NCBI RefSeq assembly: GCF_004217285.1
Contig: NZ_SHKS01000009.1
Span: forward strand, 186,001 to 250,000
Source: Streptomyces sp. BK239
Lineage (GTDB): Bacteria > Actinomycetota > Actinomycetes > Streptomycetales > Streptomycetaceae
DNA: 64,000 bases
Direction of reading: 5' to 3'
Shown: piece after piece, positions 15,696 to 24,341 of the stretch
How the letters are laid out: each line of letters opens with the position of its first letter
How positions within the stretch are numbered: the first letter of the stretch is position 1
Notes under the pieces: model-generated
Databases searched by the model: none
What the model was told of the DNA's origin: nothing
Seen by the model: only the letters and a program-made list of their open reading frames with translations
Translations under genes and position numbers: made by a program

Positions 15696-18230
15696 TCAGC
15701 TCGGGTCGGTGTCGATGACTCCGACCCGGTTCGTCTCGCTCTTGAGGGCCGGGCGCAGCGCGTTGATGACGTCCTCGACGGTGACGGGCGTCTTCTGGCC
15801 GGTGCCGCGGGTGATCAGGACACCGTCGAAGGCGCTGCCGTACAGCTCCTTGAGGGCGGCCTTGTCGTAGTACTCGACGAGCTTGCCGTTGACCGCCTTG
15901 ACGCCGAGGAACTTCCACAGCGAGTTCTTCGGGCTCAGCGGTACGGAGTGCGCCGCGTCGGTCTGGACGGTGACCTTGCCCGACATCGCCGGTGTCGCGA
16001 ACTCCTTCATCATCCGGTCGACCTCGGTGTCGGGCACCGTCGGCCGGCGGGTGGTCGTGGGGACCTTCACCGGGGTCGCGGTGCCGCTCTCCACCTGGGC
16101 GCGGTAGGCGTCGGCGACGGCGGTGCCGGCCTTCGCCGCGTCGATGCCCTTGCCCGCCTTGCCGTAGACGGCGACGGCCTTGCCCGACTCGAACTTGATG
16201 GTGCCGTCGCTGGACGATCCGGAGCCGCCCGCGGCGGTCTTCAGGGCGGCCTGGAGCTTCTCCTCGTCGACCGGCATGACGGGGTCGACGACGCGGTGCT
16301 GACCGAACAGCGAGCCGATCACGGAGACCGGGTTGTAGTCGCTTCCGGCGGCCGCGTCGACCGTGGCCTGCATGTCGAACTGCAGGCCCGCCTGTTCCGG
16401 CTTGAGGGTGACATCGGAGCCGTCCACGGACAGCGTCAGCGCCTTGTTCACCCGGCCGTCGAAGGCCTTGCCGAGCTTCTTGACGGCGTCGTCACGGGTG
16501 CCGCCGCCGATCTCCACGCCGAGCACGGTGGTGCCCTTGGGCACGTCGGAGTGGTTCATCAGCAGACCCGCGCCGTAGGCGCCGGCCGCGCCGACGACGA
16601 GCAGACCGCCGACCAGGACCAGCTTGCTGCGGCCCTTCTTCTTGGGCTTGGCGGCCTTCTGGTTCTTCTTGGAGCCGCCCGCCGACGCGTTCTGGCCGGC
16701 CGGCTCGGACCCCTTCGGCGGGGTGCTCGGCAGCGGCCCGTCGCCGGGTCCGGCCGGCGCCGACCGGCCGCCGGGGCCCGGCTTCCGCCCGGCGGAGGGC
16801 ACGACCGGGATACCGCTGGTGACGGTGTCCGAGGAGACGTTGTCGTGACGGGGGTAGCCGCCGCCCGCGCCCGGCTCGGGGGCCGGCTTCTGCGGGGTGA
16901 GGATCGCGGTGTCGTCGCTGAGCCCGCCGCCGGGGTACCGGCCGGCGGGGGCGCCGCCGCCCGCGGGCGCACCGGGGCGGCCGGGACCGGCAGGGGCTCC
17001 GGGGCCCGCGGGACGGCCGGGGCCGCCCGGGCCCGCGGGGTTGCCCTGACCGCCGCGGGGGCGGCCCTGACCTGCGGGCGCACCGGGCGCGTGAGGCGCC
17101 TGCGGCGCGCCTAGGGAGCCGGCGTGCGCGCCGGGCGCTCCGCCGTGCACCGGCGGCACGACGGGGCCGTCGCCGGTGACCGGACCGCCGGTCGGCCCTG
17201 ACGGGTGCTGCGGGCCGCCGAGGCCGCGGGGGCTGTCCGGCCCGTTGAAGTCGTGGGGGTCGCCGGGACCGCCGAGGCCGGCGGGACCGCCGCCGGGGCC
17301 CTCAGGAACGCCCTGGCCGCCGTGCGCGCCGTCGTTGTCGGAGAAGTACGGCAGGTCGTCGCGGCGCGTCTCGGGGCCGCCGCCCTGCGCGGGTCGCGCG
17401 CCGCCGCCCAGCGGGCCCGCGGCGAGCGCCTCGGTGACGTCGAAGGAGCCGGTGCCGCCGCCGTGCCCCGGAGCGACGGGACCGCCGGTGGCGCCGGGGA
17501 GTCCGGCGCCGTTGGTCCCACCGGAGCGGGCGCCGGGCAGGCCGGCGCCGTTCGTGCCGCCCGGACGCGCGCCGCCCGGCACGCTCATGGAGCCGACCAC
17601 ACCGCCGGGGCGTCCCGCACCCGCACCGGGGCGGCCGCCGGACGCACCCGCGCCAGAACCGCCCGGGCGCGCACCGCCGTCGGCCGGTCCGGCGGGACCG
17701 GGACCCACGCCCGCCGCCGAACCACCCGGCAGGCCCGCCCCGTTGCTGGAGCCCGAACCCGGACCGCCCTTGCCGCCGCCGGACTTGCGCGGCGCGAACC
17801 AGTCGCTCTGCTTCTCCTCCGCGCCGGGCGGCTGCTCGGCGGACGCCTCGACGGCGCCGGCGGAGGCGGTGGCCCCGGCCGAACTCCCGCCGCCGGGCGC
17901 ACCGGTCGGCGTGGAAGCGGCGCCCGAGCCGCCCCTGGTGGGGCGGGCGGCCTGCGCGTCGGCGCCGCTGCCGCCGCTCTTGCCCTCCGCGTCCGCGACG
18001 GGCTTGCGCACGACGACCGGCGGAATGGGCCGGGATCCGGGGATGTTGATGCGGATCCGCGTCGTCAGCGTGGTCTCGGTCTTGCGTTCCTCCGGCTGCG
18101 CGGCCGAACGGCCCGCGTCCGCACCGCCGTCGGACACCATGGGGGTGCCGTACGGCGGGGTGCCCGAGGGGTATGCGGCTCCGCCGCGCCCGTTGGGCCC
18201 GGAGGACGGACTGTCAGTTTCACGACTCAA
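15696..18230 (-). CDS. Membrane-anchored peptidoglycan-binding-domain protein with long disordered arm
   Basis: The 844-aa protein has three parts. Residues 1 to about 530 are an extremely Gly/Pro/Ala-rich, presumably disordered arm with collagen-like runs (GPGGPGRPAGPGAPAGPGRP). A basic stretch (KKNQKAAKPKKKGRSK) and one transmembrane helix (LVLVGGLLVVGAAGAYGAGLLM) follow at about 535-565. The outer part has two PG_binding_4-like domains (VPKGTTVLGVEIGGGTRDDAVKKLGKAF), as in VanW and YkuD-family proteins, but no VanW or YkuD catalytic domain. The arm would be cytoplasmic. A role in cell-wall sensing or scaffolding is inferred. The ATG at 18230 has no strong alternative. Confidence 0.8.
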   Translation of the reverse strand: MSRETDSPSSGPNGRGGAAYPSGTPPYGTPMVSDGGADAGRSAAQPEERKTETTLTTRIRINIPGSRPIPPVVVRKPVADAEGKSGGSGADAQAARPTRGGSGAASTPTGAPGGGSSAGATASAGAVEASAEQPPGAEEKQSDWFAPRKSGGGKGGPGSGSSNGAGLPGGSAAGVGPGPAGPADGGARPGGSGAGASGGRPGAGAGRPGGVVGSMSVPGGARPGGTNGAGLPGARSGGTNGAGLPGATGGPVAPGHGGGTGSFDVTEALAAGPLGGGARPAQGGGPETRRDDLPYFSDNDGAHGGQGVPEGPGGGPAGLGGPGDPHDFNGPDSPRGLGGPQHPSGPTGGPVTGDGPVVPPVHGGAPGAHAGSLGAPQAPHAPGAPAGQGRPRGGQGNPAGPGGPGRPAGPGAPAGPGRPGAPAGGGAPAGRYPGGGLSDDTAILTPQKPAPEPGAGGGYPRHDNVSSDTVTSGIPVVPSAGRKPGPGGRSAPAGPGDGPLPSTPPKGSEPAGQNASAGGSKKNQKAAKPKKKGRSKLVLVGGLLVVGAAGAYGAGLLMNHSDVPKGTTVLGVEIGGGTRDDAVKKLGKAFDGRVNKALTLSVDGSDVTLKPEQAGLQFDMQATVDAAAGSDYNPVSVIGSLFGQHRVVDPVMPVDEEKLQAALKTAAGGSGSSSDGTIKFESGKAVAVYGKAGKGIDAAKAGTAVADAYRAQVESGTATPVKVPTTTRRPTVPDTEVDRMMKEFATPAMSGKVTVQTDAAHSVPLSPKNSLWKFLGVKAVNGKLVEYYDKAALKELYGSAFDGVLITRGTGQKTPVTVEDVINALRPALKSETNRVGVIDTDPS

Positions 18231-18384
18231 GGCAGGTTCTCCAGGTTGGCTCCGCCGCCCGCCACAACCTCACGGGCGGCTCGGCGGCGCGCACCACCAT
18301 ACTGGCCACTTCTGGCCTGTATCCCACGACCGCCGGGGAAACCCCCACGGGACTCCCACCGTCACGCCGGGGAGAAGTGGTACG

Positions 18385-18798
18385 TCACTTGCCAAGTCGG
18401 GCGTCGTCGCCGACCGGTTGCCGCCCCGAGACAAGGGTGGCGCAGATCACAGCGAGGGCCATGCCGCCGAGCAGGAAGAGATAGGAGCCGCTTCCCGCGG
18501 CGAAGAGGAAGTCCCCCTCGGGCCGGCCCGATGTGAGCAGCACGACGGAGATCATCCAGCCCGCGGCGGGCGCGACGGCCCCGGCGCGGCCGCCGAGGGC
18601 GCGGGCCCCGCCGACGAAGAGGCCGGCCGCGCCGACTAGCGCCAGCAGCAGCCCGCCGGGGAACCAGCCGGCCTGGACGAGGGCCCCGGCCAGGCCGGTG
18701 ACCGCGCCGAGCAGGAAGAGGCCCAGGCAGGCGGCCACGCGTCCGGCGGAGGGGCGCTTGAGCGGCTGGGCGAGCGGGGAGCCGTGGTACGTCATCAC
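18385..18798 (-). CDS. DUF6113-type integral membrane protein
   Basis: The 137-aa product has four hydrophobic helices (for example ACLGLFLLGAVTGLAGALVQ and YLFLLGGMALAVICATLV) and little else. It follows mshB with overlapping stop/start (GTG 18798 or ATG 18795), and a small membrane protein follows mshB in mycobacteria too (Rv1171). The function is unknown. The tight coupling suggests co-expression with the mycothiol deacetylase. Confidence 0.8.
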   Translation of the reverse strand: MMTYHGSPLAQPLKRPSAGRVAACLGLFLLGAVTGLAGALVQAGWFPGGLLLALVGAAGLFVGGARALGGRAGAVAPAAGWMISVVLLTSGRPEGDFLFAAGSGSYLFLLGGMALAVICATLVSGRQPVGDDARLGK

Positions 18799-19664
18799 GC
18801 CTCCGCCTCGACGCCGGCGAACAGGTCGTCCTCCCGGCCGGCGCCCTGCGCCCGTTCCCCGCGCACGAGTTGGTAGTACTCGGTGGTGAAGAGGGGTTGT
18901 GCGAGTTCGTTGGAGAGGACGAAGGAGCTGTCGTCGGGGGCGACCTCGATCTGGGTGGCGTGCGCACGCATCGCGGCGGCCTTGGCGGCGGCGTGGGCGG
19001 TGCCGTCGATCTCGGTGGTGACCAGCGAGTCGTCGACCACGCCGGGCACGTCGGAGACGGCGGCGCTCTTGGCGAAGGGCAGGCCGGGCAGCCGCTCGCG
19101 GAGGCGCTCGAAGGCGGCCTCGGCGACGGAACGCGGGACGCGGTTCCAGTAGACCTTGGGGACGCTCCAGCCGGCGTCCCGGGCCAGCTCGACGGCCCGC
19201 ATGGCGACGCGGTGGGCCTGGATGTGGTCGGGGTGGCCGTAGCCGCCCTCGTCGTCGTAGCTGACGACGACCTGGGGGCGCACGTCGAGGACGACCTCGG
19301 CGAGGGCCGCGGCGGCGGCGTCGACGTCGGCCTGCCAGAAGCAGGCGGGGTCGTCGTTGTCGGCCAGGCCCATCATCCCGGAGTCGGCGTAGCGGCCGGT
19401 GCCGCCGAGCAGCCGGACGTCGGTGACGCCGAGGGCGGCAGCGGCGTCGGCGAGCTCACGCCGCCGGTGCGCGCCCAGGGCGGCGCCCGCGAGATGCCGC
19501 AGCCCGGGCGGGATGACCTCACCGCGCTCACCGAGGGTGCAGGTGACCAGGGTCACTTGCGCGCCCTCGGCCGCGTACCGGGCCATGGTGGCCCCGTTGT
19601 TGATCGACTCGTCGTCGGGATGCGCGTGGACGAGCAGCAGACGCCGCGCGGGCAGTTCGGTCAT
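18795..19664 (-). CDS. mshB: Mycothiol biosynthesis deacetylase MshB
   Basis: This 289-aa LmbE-like zinc deacetylase removes the acetyl group from GlcNAc-inositol, the second step of mycothiol synthesis. The metal motif AHPDDE lies at residues 14-19 (His and second Asp bind zinc, first Asp is the general base) and the second histidine motif is GYGHPDHIQAH at about 140. SYDDEGGYGHPDH and the C-terminal FVLSNELAQPLFTTEYYQLVRG match MshB rather than the mycothiol conjugate amidase Mca. ATG 19664 is chosen over an in-frame start at 19703 because it gives the family N-terminus (MTELPARRLLLVHAHP). Confidence 0.93.
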   Translation of the reverse strand: MTELPARRLLLVHAHPDDESINNGATMARYAAEGAQVTLVTCTLGERGEVIPPGLRHLAGAALGAHRRRELADAAAALGVTDVRLLGGTGRYADSGMMGLADNDDPACFWQADVDAAAAALAEVVLDVRPQVVVSYDDEGGYGHPDHIQAHRVAMRAVELARDAGWSVPKVYWNRVPRSVAEAAFERLRERLPGLPFAKSAAVSDVPGVVDDSLVTTEIDGTAHAAAKAAAMRAHATQIEVAPDDSSFVLSNELAQPLFTTEYYQLVRGERAQGAGREDDLFAGVEAEA

Positions 19665-19755
19665 GGAGCCAACCCTACGAGGCGACGCCCGCCCGTCGGT
19701 CACCCGCCCGCCCCGCCGTCACCGCTCGTCGTCGAGCACACGGGCCGACGACACG

Positions 19756-19878
19756 CAGGTCCCACACCGTGCCGGTCCCGTCGCTGGAGCGGGTGGCGAG
19801 CAGGGTCCCGCACGGTGACCAGGCGACGCCCCACACGATGTCGGGGTGGCCGCGACGCACCGCAAGCACCTTGGCGCG
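19756..19878 (-). pseudogene. Remnant of a WD40-repeat protein gene
   Basis: About 41 codons on the minus strand encode one recognisable WD40 blade: a GHPDIVWGVAWSPCGTLLA stretch followed by SSDGTGTVWDL, matching the GH...V..VAWSPDG..LAT.S.DGT.RVWD consensus. The frame continues on both sides (19675-19965) but the flanks show no further repeat, signal or domain. A single blade cannot fold alone, so I read this as a decayed fragment of a WD40 gene left between mshB and the 64-aa membrane protein. The rest of 19665-20026 contains nothing else I recognise. Confidence 0.6.
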
Positions 19879-20026
19879 TCCTGTCGACAATGCGCATGAC
19901 TCGCCGGGGCCCGCCTGCTCCGGATCCGTCCGGCTTACGGATCCGGATCCGGGGAAGGCGCACACCGTGGACGCCGGGCCGGGCTCCGGTCACGCGTCCG
20001 ACGGAGCCCGGGAATCGACGCGCGTG

Positions 20027-20221
20027 TCAGAACTTGATGCTGCCGATCATGCTGGCCACGCTCGTCGTCAGGTCGTTGATCGTCCCCGCCATCGTCGAGG
20101 AGGCGAGGTAGAAGCCGAGCAGGATGCAGACAACCGCGTGACCGCCCTTCAGGCCTGACTTCTTGATCAACAAGAAGACGATGATCGCCAGCAGCACCAC
20201 CGCCGAAATCGAGAGTGCCAC
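20027..20221 (-). CDS. Small two-helix membrane protein
   Basis: This 64-aa protein (starts MALSISAVVLLAIIVFLLIKK) has an N-terminal hydrophobic helix, a short basic turn (KSGLKGGH) and a second hydrophobic helix (AVVCILLGFYLASSTMA). The GTG at 20221 is preceded by GGAGGTGAG, a near-perfect ribosome binding site, which supports that this small frame is real. Similar proteins occur across Streptomyces chromosomes and beside plasmid transfer genes. The function is unknown. It is divergent from the S9 peptidase gene. Confidence 0.75.
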   Translation of the reverse strand: MALSISAVVLLAIIVFLLIKKSGLKGGHAVVCILLGFYLASSTMAGTINDLTTSVASMIGSIKF

Positions 20222-20397
20222 GGCGGCTCACCTCCAAGAACCCGGGTACGTGGGGGAACAGGGCTAGGGAACTTGTAAATCCATACAACTGCCAGCAGGT
20301 TCATACCCACGTAGCGCCAGTGATCATAACTTCGGGTGCGCGCGCATCTCTCGGCGCACAGCCGCACAAGGGGGCGCATGGCCAATATGGTCGGGGC

Positions 20398-22599
20398 ATG
20401 ACGACCGAGTCCGACTCCTTTCCCCGACGGCACGCCCGCACCCAGCGGTTCACGCTCGGCGCGCCGCGGTCTTTCACGGTGGCCCCCGACGGCTCCCGTG
20501 TCGTGTTCCTCCGCTCGGCCTCCGGCACGGACCGGGCGAACGCGCTGTGGGTGCTCGACCCCGTCGACGCCGGGGAGCGCGTGGCGGCGGATCCGCGCGC
20601 CCTGCTGGGAGGGGCCTCGGAGGATCTCTCCCCGCAGGAGCGGGCGCGGCGTGAGCGCAGCCGCGAGGGCGGGGCGGGCATCGTCGCCTATGCCACCGAC
20701 GACGCCGTGGAGTTGGCGTCTTTCGCCTTGTCAGGGCGGCTGTTCACGGCTGAGCTGCGGGCCGGCACGGCGCGTGAACTGCCGGTCGCGGGGCCGGTGA
20801 TCGACCCCCGCCCCTCGCCGGACGGCCGGCTCGTGGCGTATGTCGCGGGTGGCTCGCTGCGGGTGGTGGGCGCCGAGGGCGAGGACGACCGGGCGCTGGC
20901 CGAGCCGGAGTCGGAGTCGGTTTCCTATGGATTGGCCGAGTTCATCGCGGCCGAGGAGATGGGGCGTTCGCGGGGTTTCTGGTGGGCTCCCGAGTCGGAC
21001 CGGCTGCTGGTGGCGAGGGTCGACGACGCGCCGGTGGAGCGGTGGTGGATCTCGGATCCGGCGCAGCCGAAACGTGACCCACACCACGTGCCGTATCCGG
21101 CTGCCGGGACGGCCAACGCGGAGGTACGCCTGTTCGTCCTCGGCCTCGACGGGGTGCGCACGGAGGTCCGCTGGGACCGGGCGCGCTATCCGTACCTGGC
21201 GCGAGTGCACTGGTCAGCGGCGGGAGCGCCGCTGCTGCTCGTACAGGCGCGCGACCAGCGCAGTCAGCTGTTCCTGGCGGTGGACACCGACTCCGGGGCC
21301 ACACGTATGGTGCATGCCGACGAAGATCCGATTTGGCTGGATCTTTTCCCCGGGGTGCCGTGCTGGAGCCCCTCCGGGCATCTGGTGCGGATCGCCGACG
21401 AGGGCGGCGCGCGGGTGCTCTCGGTGGGCGGGCGGCCGCTGACGGGGGCGCAGTTGCATGTGCGAGCGGTGCTGGACGTGACGGCCGAGGACGTCCTGGT
21501 GGCGGCGTCGGCCGGGGAGGCCGCGGAACACCCGGAGACCGGCGAGGTGCACGTCTATCGCGTCAACGAACTGGGCGTCGAGCGGCTTTCGGGGGAACCG
21601 GGTGTGCACTCGGCGGTGCGCGCCGGGGGCGTGACCGTACTGGTGTCGGCGACGCCCGACCGGCCGGGGAGTCAGGCGCGGGTGCTGCGCGAGGGCGGCC
21701 GGAGGGACAGGGGGGCGCAGACGGCCGCGGGTGCGGGTTCGGGCGTCACTATCCGGTCGTTCGCGGAGGATCCCGGCCTGTCCCCCCGCGTGTTCCTCAC
21801 CGAGGGGGGCGCACGGCGCATCCCGTGCGCCGTGGTTATGCCGACGGACTACCCCGGTGACGTCTCGCCCGCCTCCGCTCCCCCGCTCCCCGTCCTCCTG
21901 GACCCCTACGGCGGCCCGCACGGTCCCCGGGTGCTCGCCGCGCACAACGCGCACCTGACCTCGCAGTGGTTCGCCGACCAGGGCTTCGCGGTGGTCGTCG
22001 CGGACGGACGCGGCACGCCCGGCCGCTCCCCGGGCTGGGAGAAGGCGATCCACCAGGACTTCACCGTCGCCCTCGACGACCAGATCGAGGCGCTCCAGGA
22101 CCTCGCGAAGCGGTACCCGCTGGACCTGTCCCGGGTGGCGATCCGCGGCTGGTCCTTCGGCGGCTGGCTGGCCGGCCTGGCGGTGCTGCGCCGCCCCGAC
22201 GTCTTCCACGCGGGCATCGCGGGCGCGCCGGTCACCGACTGGCGGCTGTACGACACCCACTACACCGAGCGCTACCTCGGCGACCCGGCCACGGCGGCGC
22301 GGACGTACGCCGAGAGCTCCCTCGTGACCGACGAGGGGCTCTCCTCGCCCGCCGAGCCGCACCGCCCGCTGATGATCGTGCACGGCCTCGCCGACGACAA
22401 CGTGGTCGTCGCGCACGCCCTGCGGCTGTCCTCGGCCCTGCTGGCCGCCGGCCGCCCGCACGAGGTGCTCCCGCTGTCGGGTGTCACCCACATGACCCCG
22501 CAGGAGCAGGTCGCCGAGAACCTGCTCCTGCTCCAGGTGGACTTCCTCAAGCGCTCGCTGGGGCTGTCCTGGAGCACGGCGGCGGGCCGGGGCGCATGA
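20398..22599 (+). CDS. S9 family serine peptidase (DPP IV/prolyl oligopeptidase type)
   Basis: This 733-aa protein has an N-terminal beta-propeller region (DPP IV-like, about residues 50-450, with SVSYGLAEFIAAEEMGRSRGFWWAPESDRLLV) and a C-terminal alpha/beta hydrolase domain. The catalytic Ser is in GWSFGG (about 585), Asp in GLADDNV (about 666) and His in SGVTHM (about 698). The EE motif in FIAAEEMGR is that of dipeptidyl peptidases, which clip X-Pro or X-Ala dipeptides. No signal peptide is seen, so it should act in the cytoplasm, perhaps on peptides imported by the neighbouring BldK system. ATG 20398 is used; an upstream frame to 20215 lacks homology. Confidence 0.88.
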   Translation: MTTESDSFPRRHARTQRFTLGAPRSFTVAPDGSRVVFLRSASGTDRANALWVLDPVDAGERVAADPRALLGGASEDLSPQERARRERSREGGAGIVAYATDDAVELASFALSGRLFTAELRAGTARELPVAGPVIDPRPSPDGRLVAYVAGGSLRVVGAEGEDDRALAEPESESVSYGLAEFIAAEEMGRSRGFWWAPESDRLLVARVDDAPVERWWISDPAQPKRDPHHVPYPAAGTANAEVRLFVLGLDGVRTEVRWDRARYPYLARVHWSAAGAPLLLVQARDQRSQLFLAVDTDSGATRMVHADEDPIWLDLFPGVPCWSPSGHLVRIADEGGARVLSVGGRPLTGAQLHVRAVLDVTAEDVLVAASAGEAAEHPETGEVHVYRVNELGVERLSGEPGVHSAVRAGGVTVLVSATPDRPGSQARVLREGGRRDRGAQTAAGAGSGVTIRSFAEDPGLSPRVFLTEGGARRIPCAVVMPTDYPGDVSPASAPPLPVLLDPYGGPHGPRVLAAHNAHLTSQWFADQGFAVVVADGRGTPGRSPGWEKAIHQDFTVALDDQIEALQDLAKRYPLDLSRVAIRGWSFGGWLAGLAVLRRPDVFHAGIAGAPVTDWRLYDTHYTERYLGDPATAARTYAESSLVTDEGLSSPAEPHRPLMIVHGLADDNVVVAHALRLSSALLAAGRPHEVLPLSGVTHMTPQEQVAENLLLLQVDFLKRSLGLSWSTAAGRGA

Positions 22600-23212
22600 C
22601 GCTCCCCGGCCCGCTTACGGCACCCGCACGGCCGTACGCCGTTCAGCCTGACGCGTCCGTATATCGGGACGACGTCAGCCAAGTTGCCTGCTTGTTAACG
22701 CAGTTGCAGTGCAAACACACCGCGCTGCGCCCGGGAGGCGGCCGACCCCTTCGGCCCGCACACCGGTGAGTGCGCGGACCACCGCGTCCTTAAGAGCACT
22801 GCGCAGGCTGTGCGACGGCTGGGGCGGACAGGGTGCCGTCGGGGTGGCTCAGGGGAAGCGCCTGAACACCGCGGGAGGCCCGCAGAGGCCTGACACCACC
22901 GCCCGGATGCGGCAGTTGACGAGCCCGAGCCGACGTCGCCGGCATCCCGGCCGTGAGACTGCCGAGGCGGTGCGCGGTCCGGACGACGCCCCGGTGCCGT
23001 CCGTCGGCCGGCGGCAGGCGGACTTTCGCGACACGCCCTACGGCGCTGCGGGCCGTTGAGGCATCCGCGCGTGAGCGCCAAGGTCGGTGCCGCACAGCGC
23101 GCAGCCCGGTTGCACACCCATGAGGGGATGTACAACCTGGCTGATTCCGTGTGATCACGGTGCGGACTACGGCCGTGGCCGCAGCGGCACGTGCGCCGAG
23201 GTGCCTCGGGGA
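22600..23212. other. 613-base gene-free region
   Basis: Between the S9 peptidase and the converging bldKE I see no gene I can support. Frames here are short or Arg/Pro/Ser-rich and match nothing I know. An 11-base palindrome TTGCAGTGCAA lies at 22704-22714, next to GTTAACGCAGTTGC. The composition is somewhat less biased than the surrounding genes, compatible with decayed coding sequence. Confidence 0.5.
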
Positions 23213-24328
23213 CTACCCCTCCGTGGCATCCTCCAGCGCCGACAGCGCCGGGTCCAGCACTATGTCCTCGGCGCGGGCCTCGGTGGTCGGCTCCTCCGGG
23301 AAGTGGCAGGCCGTCAGATGGCCCTCACGGTTGCCGGAGAGCTGGACCAGCGGCGGCTCCTCGGTCGCGCACTTTTCCTGCGCCTTCCAGCACCGGGTGC
23401 GGAACCGGCAGCCGGACGGCGGCGAGATGGGCGACGGGACGTCACCGGACAACCGGATCCGTTCCTTGGCCCCGGCCTCGTCGTGGATCTCGACTTCGGG
23501 GACCGCCGACAGCAGGGCGTGGGTGTACGGATGACGGGGTCGTCCGTAGATCGAGTCCCGGTCGCCGACCTCGACCACCTTGCCCAGGTACATCACTGCG
23601 ACGCGCTGCGAGAAGTGCCGCACGATGGCGAGGTCGTGAGCGATGAAGAGGAAGGCGATACCCAGTTCGTCCTGCACCTTCTGCAGAAGGTTGACGACCT
23701 GGGCCTGGATCGACACGTCCAGCGCGGAGACGGGCTCGTCCGCCACGATCAGCTTGGGGTTCAGGGCGAGCGCGCGGGCCACGCCGATGCGCTGGCGCTG
23801 ACCGCCGGAGAACTCGTGCGGGAAGCGGTTGTAGTGCTCGGGGTTGAGGCCGACCAGCTCCAGCAGCTCCCGGACCTTGTTCTCGCGGCCCCCCACTGGG
23901 TCGATCCCGTTGACCTCCATCGGCGACTTGATGATGGTGCCGACGGTCTGCCGCGGGTTCAGCGAGGAGTAAGGGTCCTGGAAGATCATCTGGATCTCGG
24001 ACCGCACCGGCGCCAGCTGCTTGCGCGAGGCGTGGGTGATGTCCTGGCCCTTGTAGGTGATCTTCCCGCTGGTCGGTTCCAGGAGGCGGGTGATGAGCCG
24101 CCCGGTGGTCGACTTGCCGCAGCCCGACTCGCCGACGAGGCCGACGCTCTCGCCTACGCCGACGCTCAGGTCGACGCCGTCCACGGCCTGGACGGCACCG
24201 ATCTTCCGTTTGATCGGGAAGCCGCCGAGGATCGGGAAGTGCTTGGTGAGCCCCTGCACTTCCAGGAGGGGCTCCGCGGCGGTGGCGGTAGTGCCCTGCT
24301 TTGCGGGGAGGGTGACGCTGTCGCTCAT
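23213..24328 (-). CDS. bldKE: Oligopeptide ABC transporter ATPase, BldKE-like
   Basis: This 371-aa ATPase is of the OppF/DppF class. Walker A is GESGCGKST, the Q loop is MIFQDPYSSLNPRQTV, the signature is FSGGQRQRIGVARAL, Walker B is LIVADEPVSALDVSIQAQV and the H loop is HDLAIVRH. The C-terminal CRFRTRCWKAQEKC supplies the cysteines that hold an iron-sulfur cluster in this class. It is the fifth gene of the operon, 13 bases after bldKD. With bldKD it powers peptide import. The gene name rests on the order permease, binding protein, permease, ATPase, ATPase and on the nearby typA and sdh, as in S. coelicolor. Confidence 0.85.
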   Translation of the reverse strand: MSDSVTLPAKQGTTATAAEPLLEVQGLTKHFPILGGFPIKRKIGAVQAVDGVDLSVGVGESVGLVGESGCGKSTTGRLITRLLEPTSGKITYKGQDITHASRKQLAPVRSEIQMIFQDPYSSLNPRQTVGTIIKSPMEVNGIDPVGGRENKVRELLELVGLNPEHYNRFPHEFSGGQRQRIGVARALALNPKLIVADEPVSALDVSIQAQVVNLLQKVQDELGIAFLFIAHDLAIVRHFSQRVAVMYLGKVVEVGDRDSIYGRPRHPYTHALLSAVPEVEIHDEAGAKERIRLSGDVPSPISPPSGCRFRTRCWKAQEKCATEEPPLVQLSGNREGHLTACHFPEEPTTEARAEDIVLDPALSALEDATEG

Positions 24329-24341
24329 GTCTCGGTTCTCC

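Noticed and set aside
22709..23059. A 116-codon plus-strand frame in the gap after the S9 peptidase.
   Set aside because: Arg/Pro/Thr-rich composition, no ribosome binding site, no recognisable domain, and equally long frames overlap it on the other strand.
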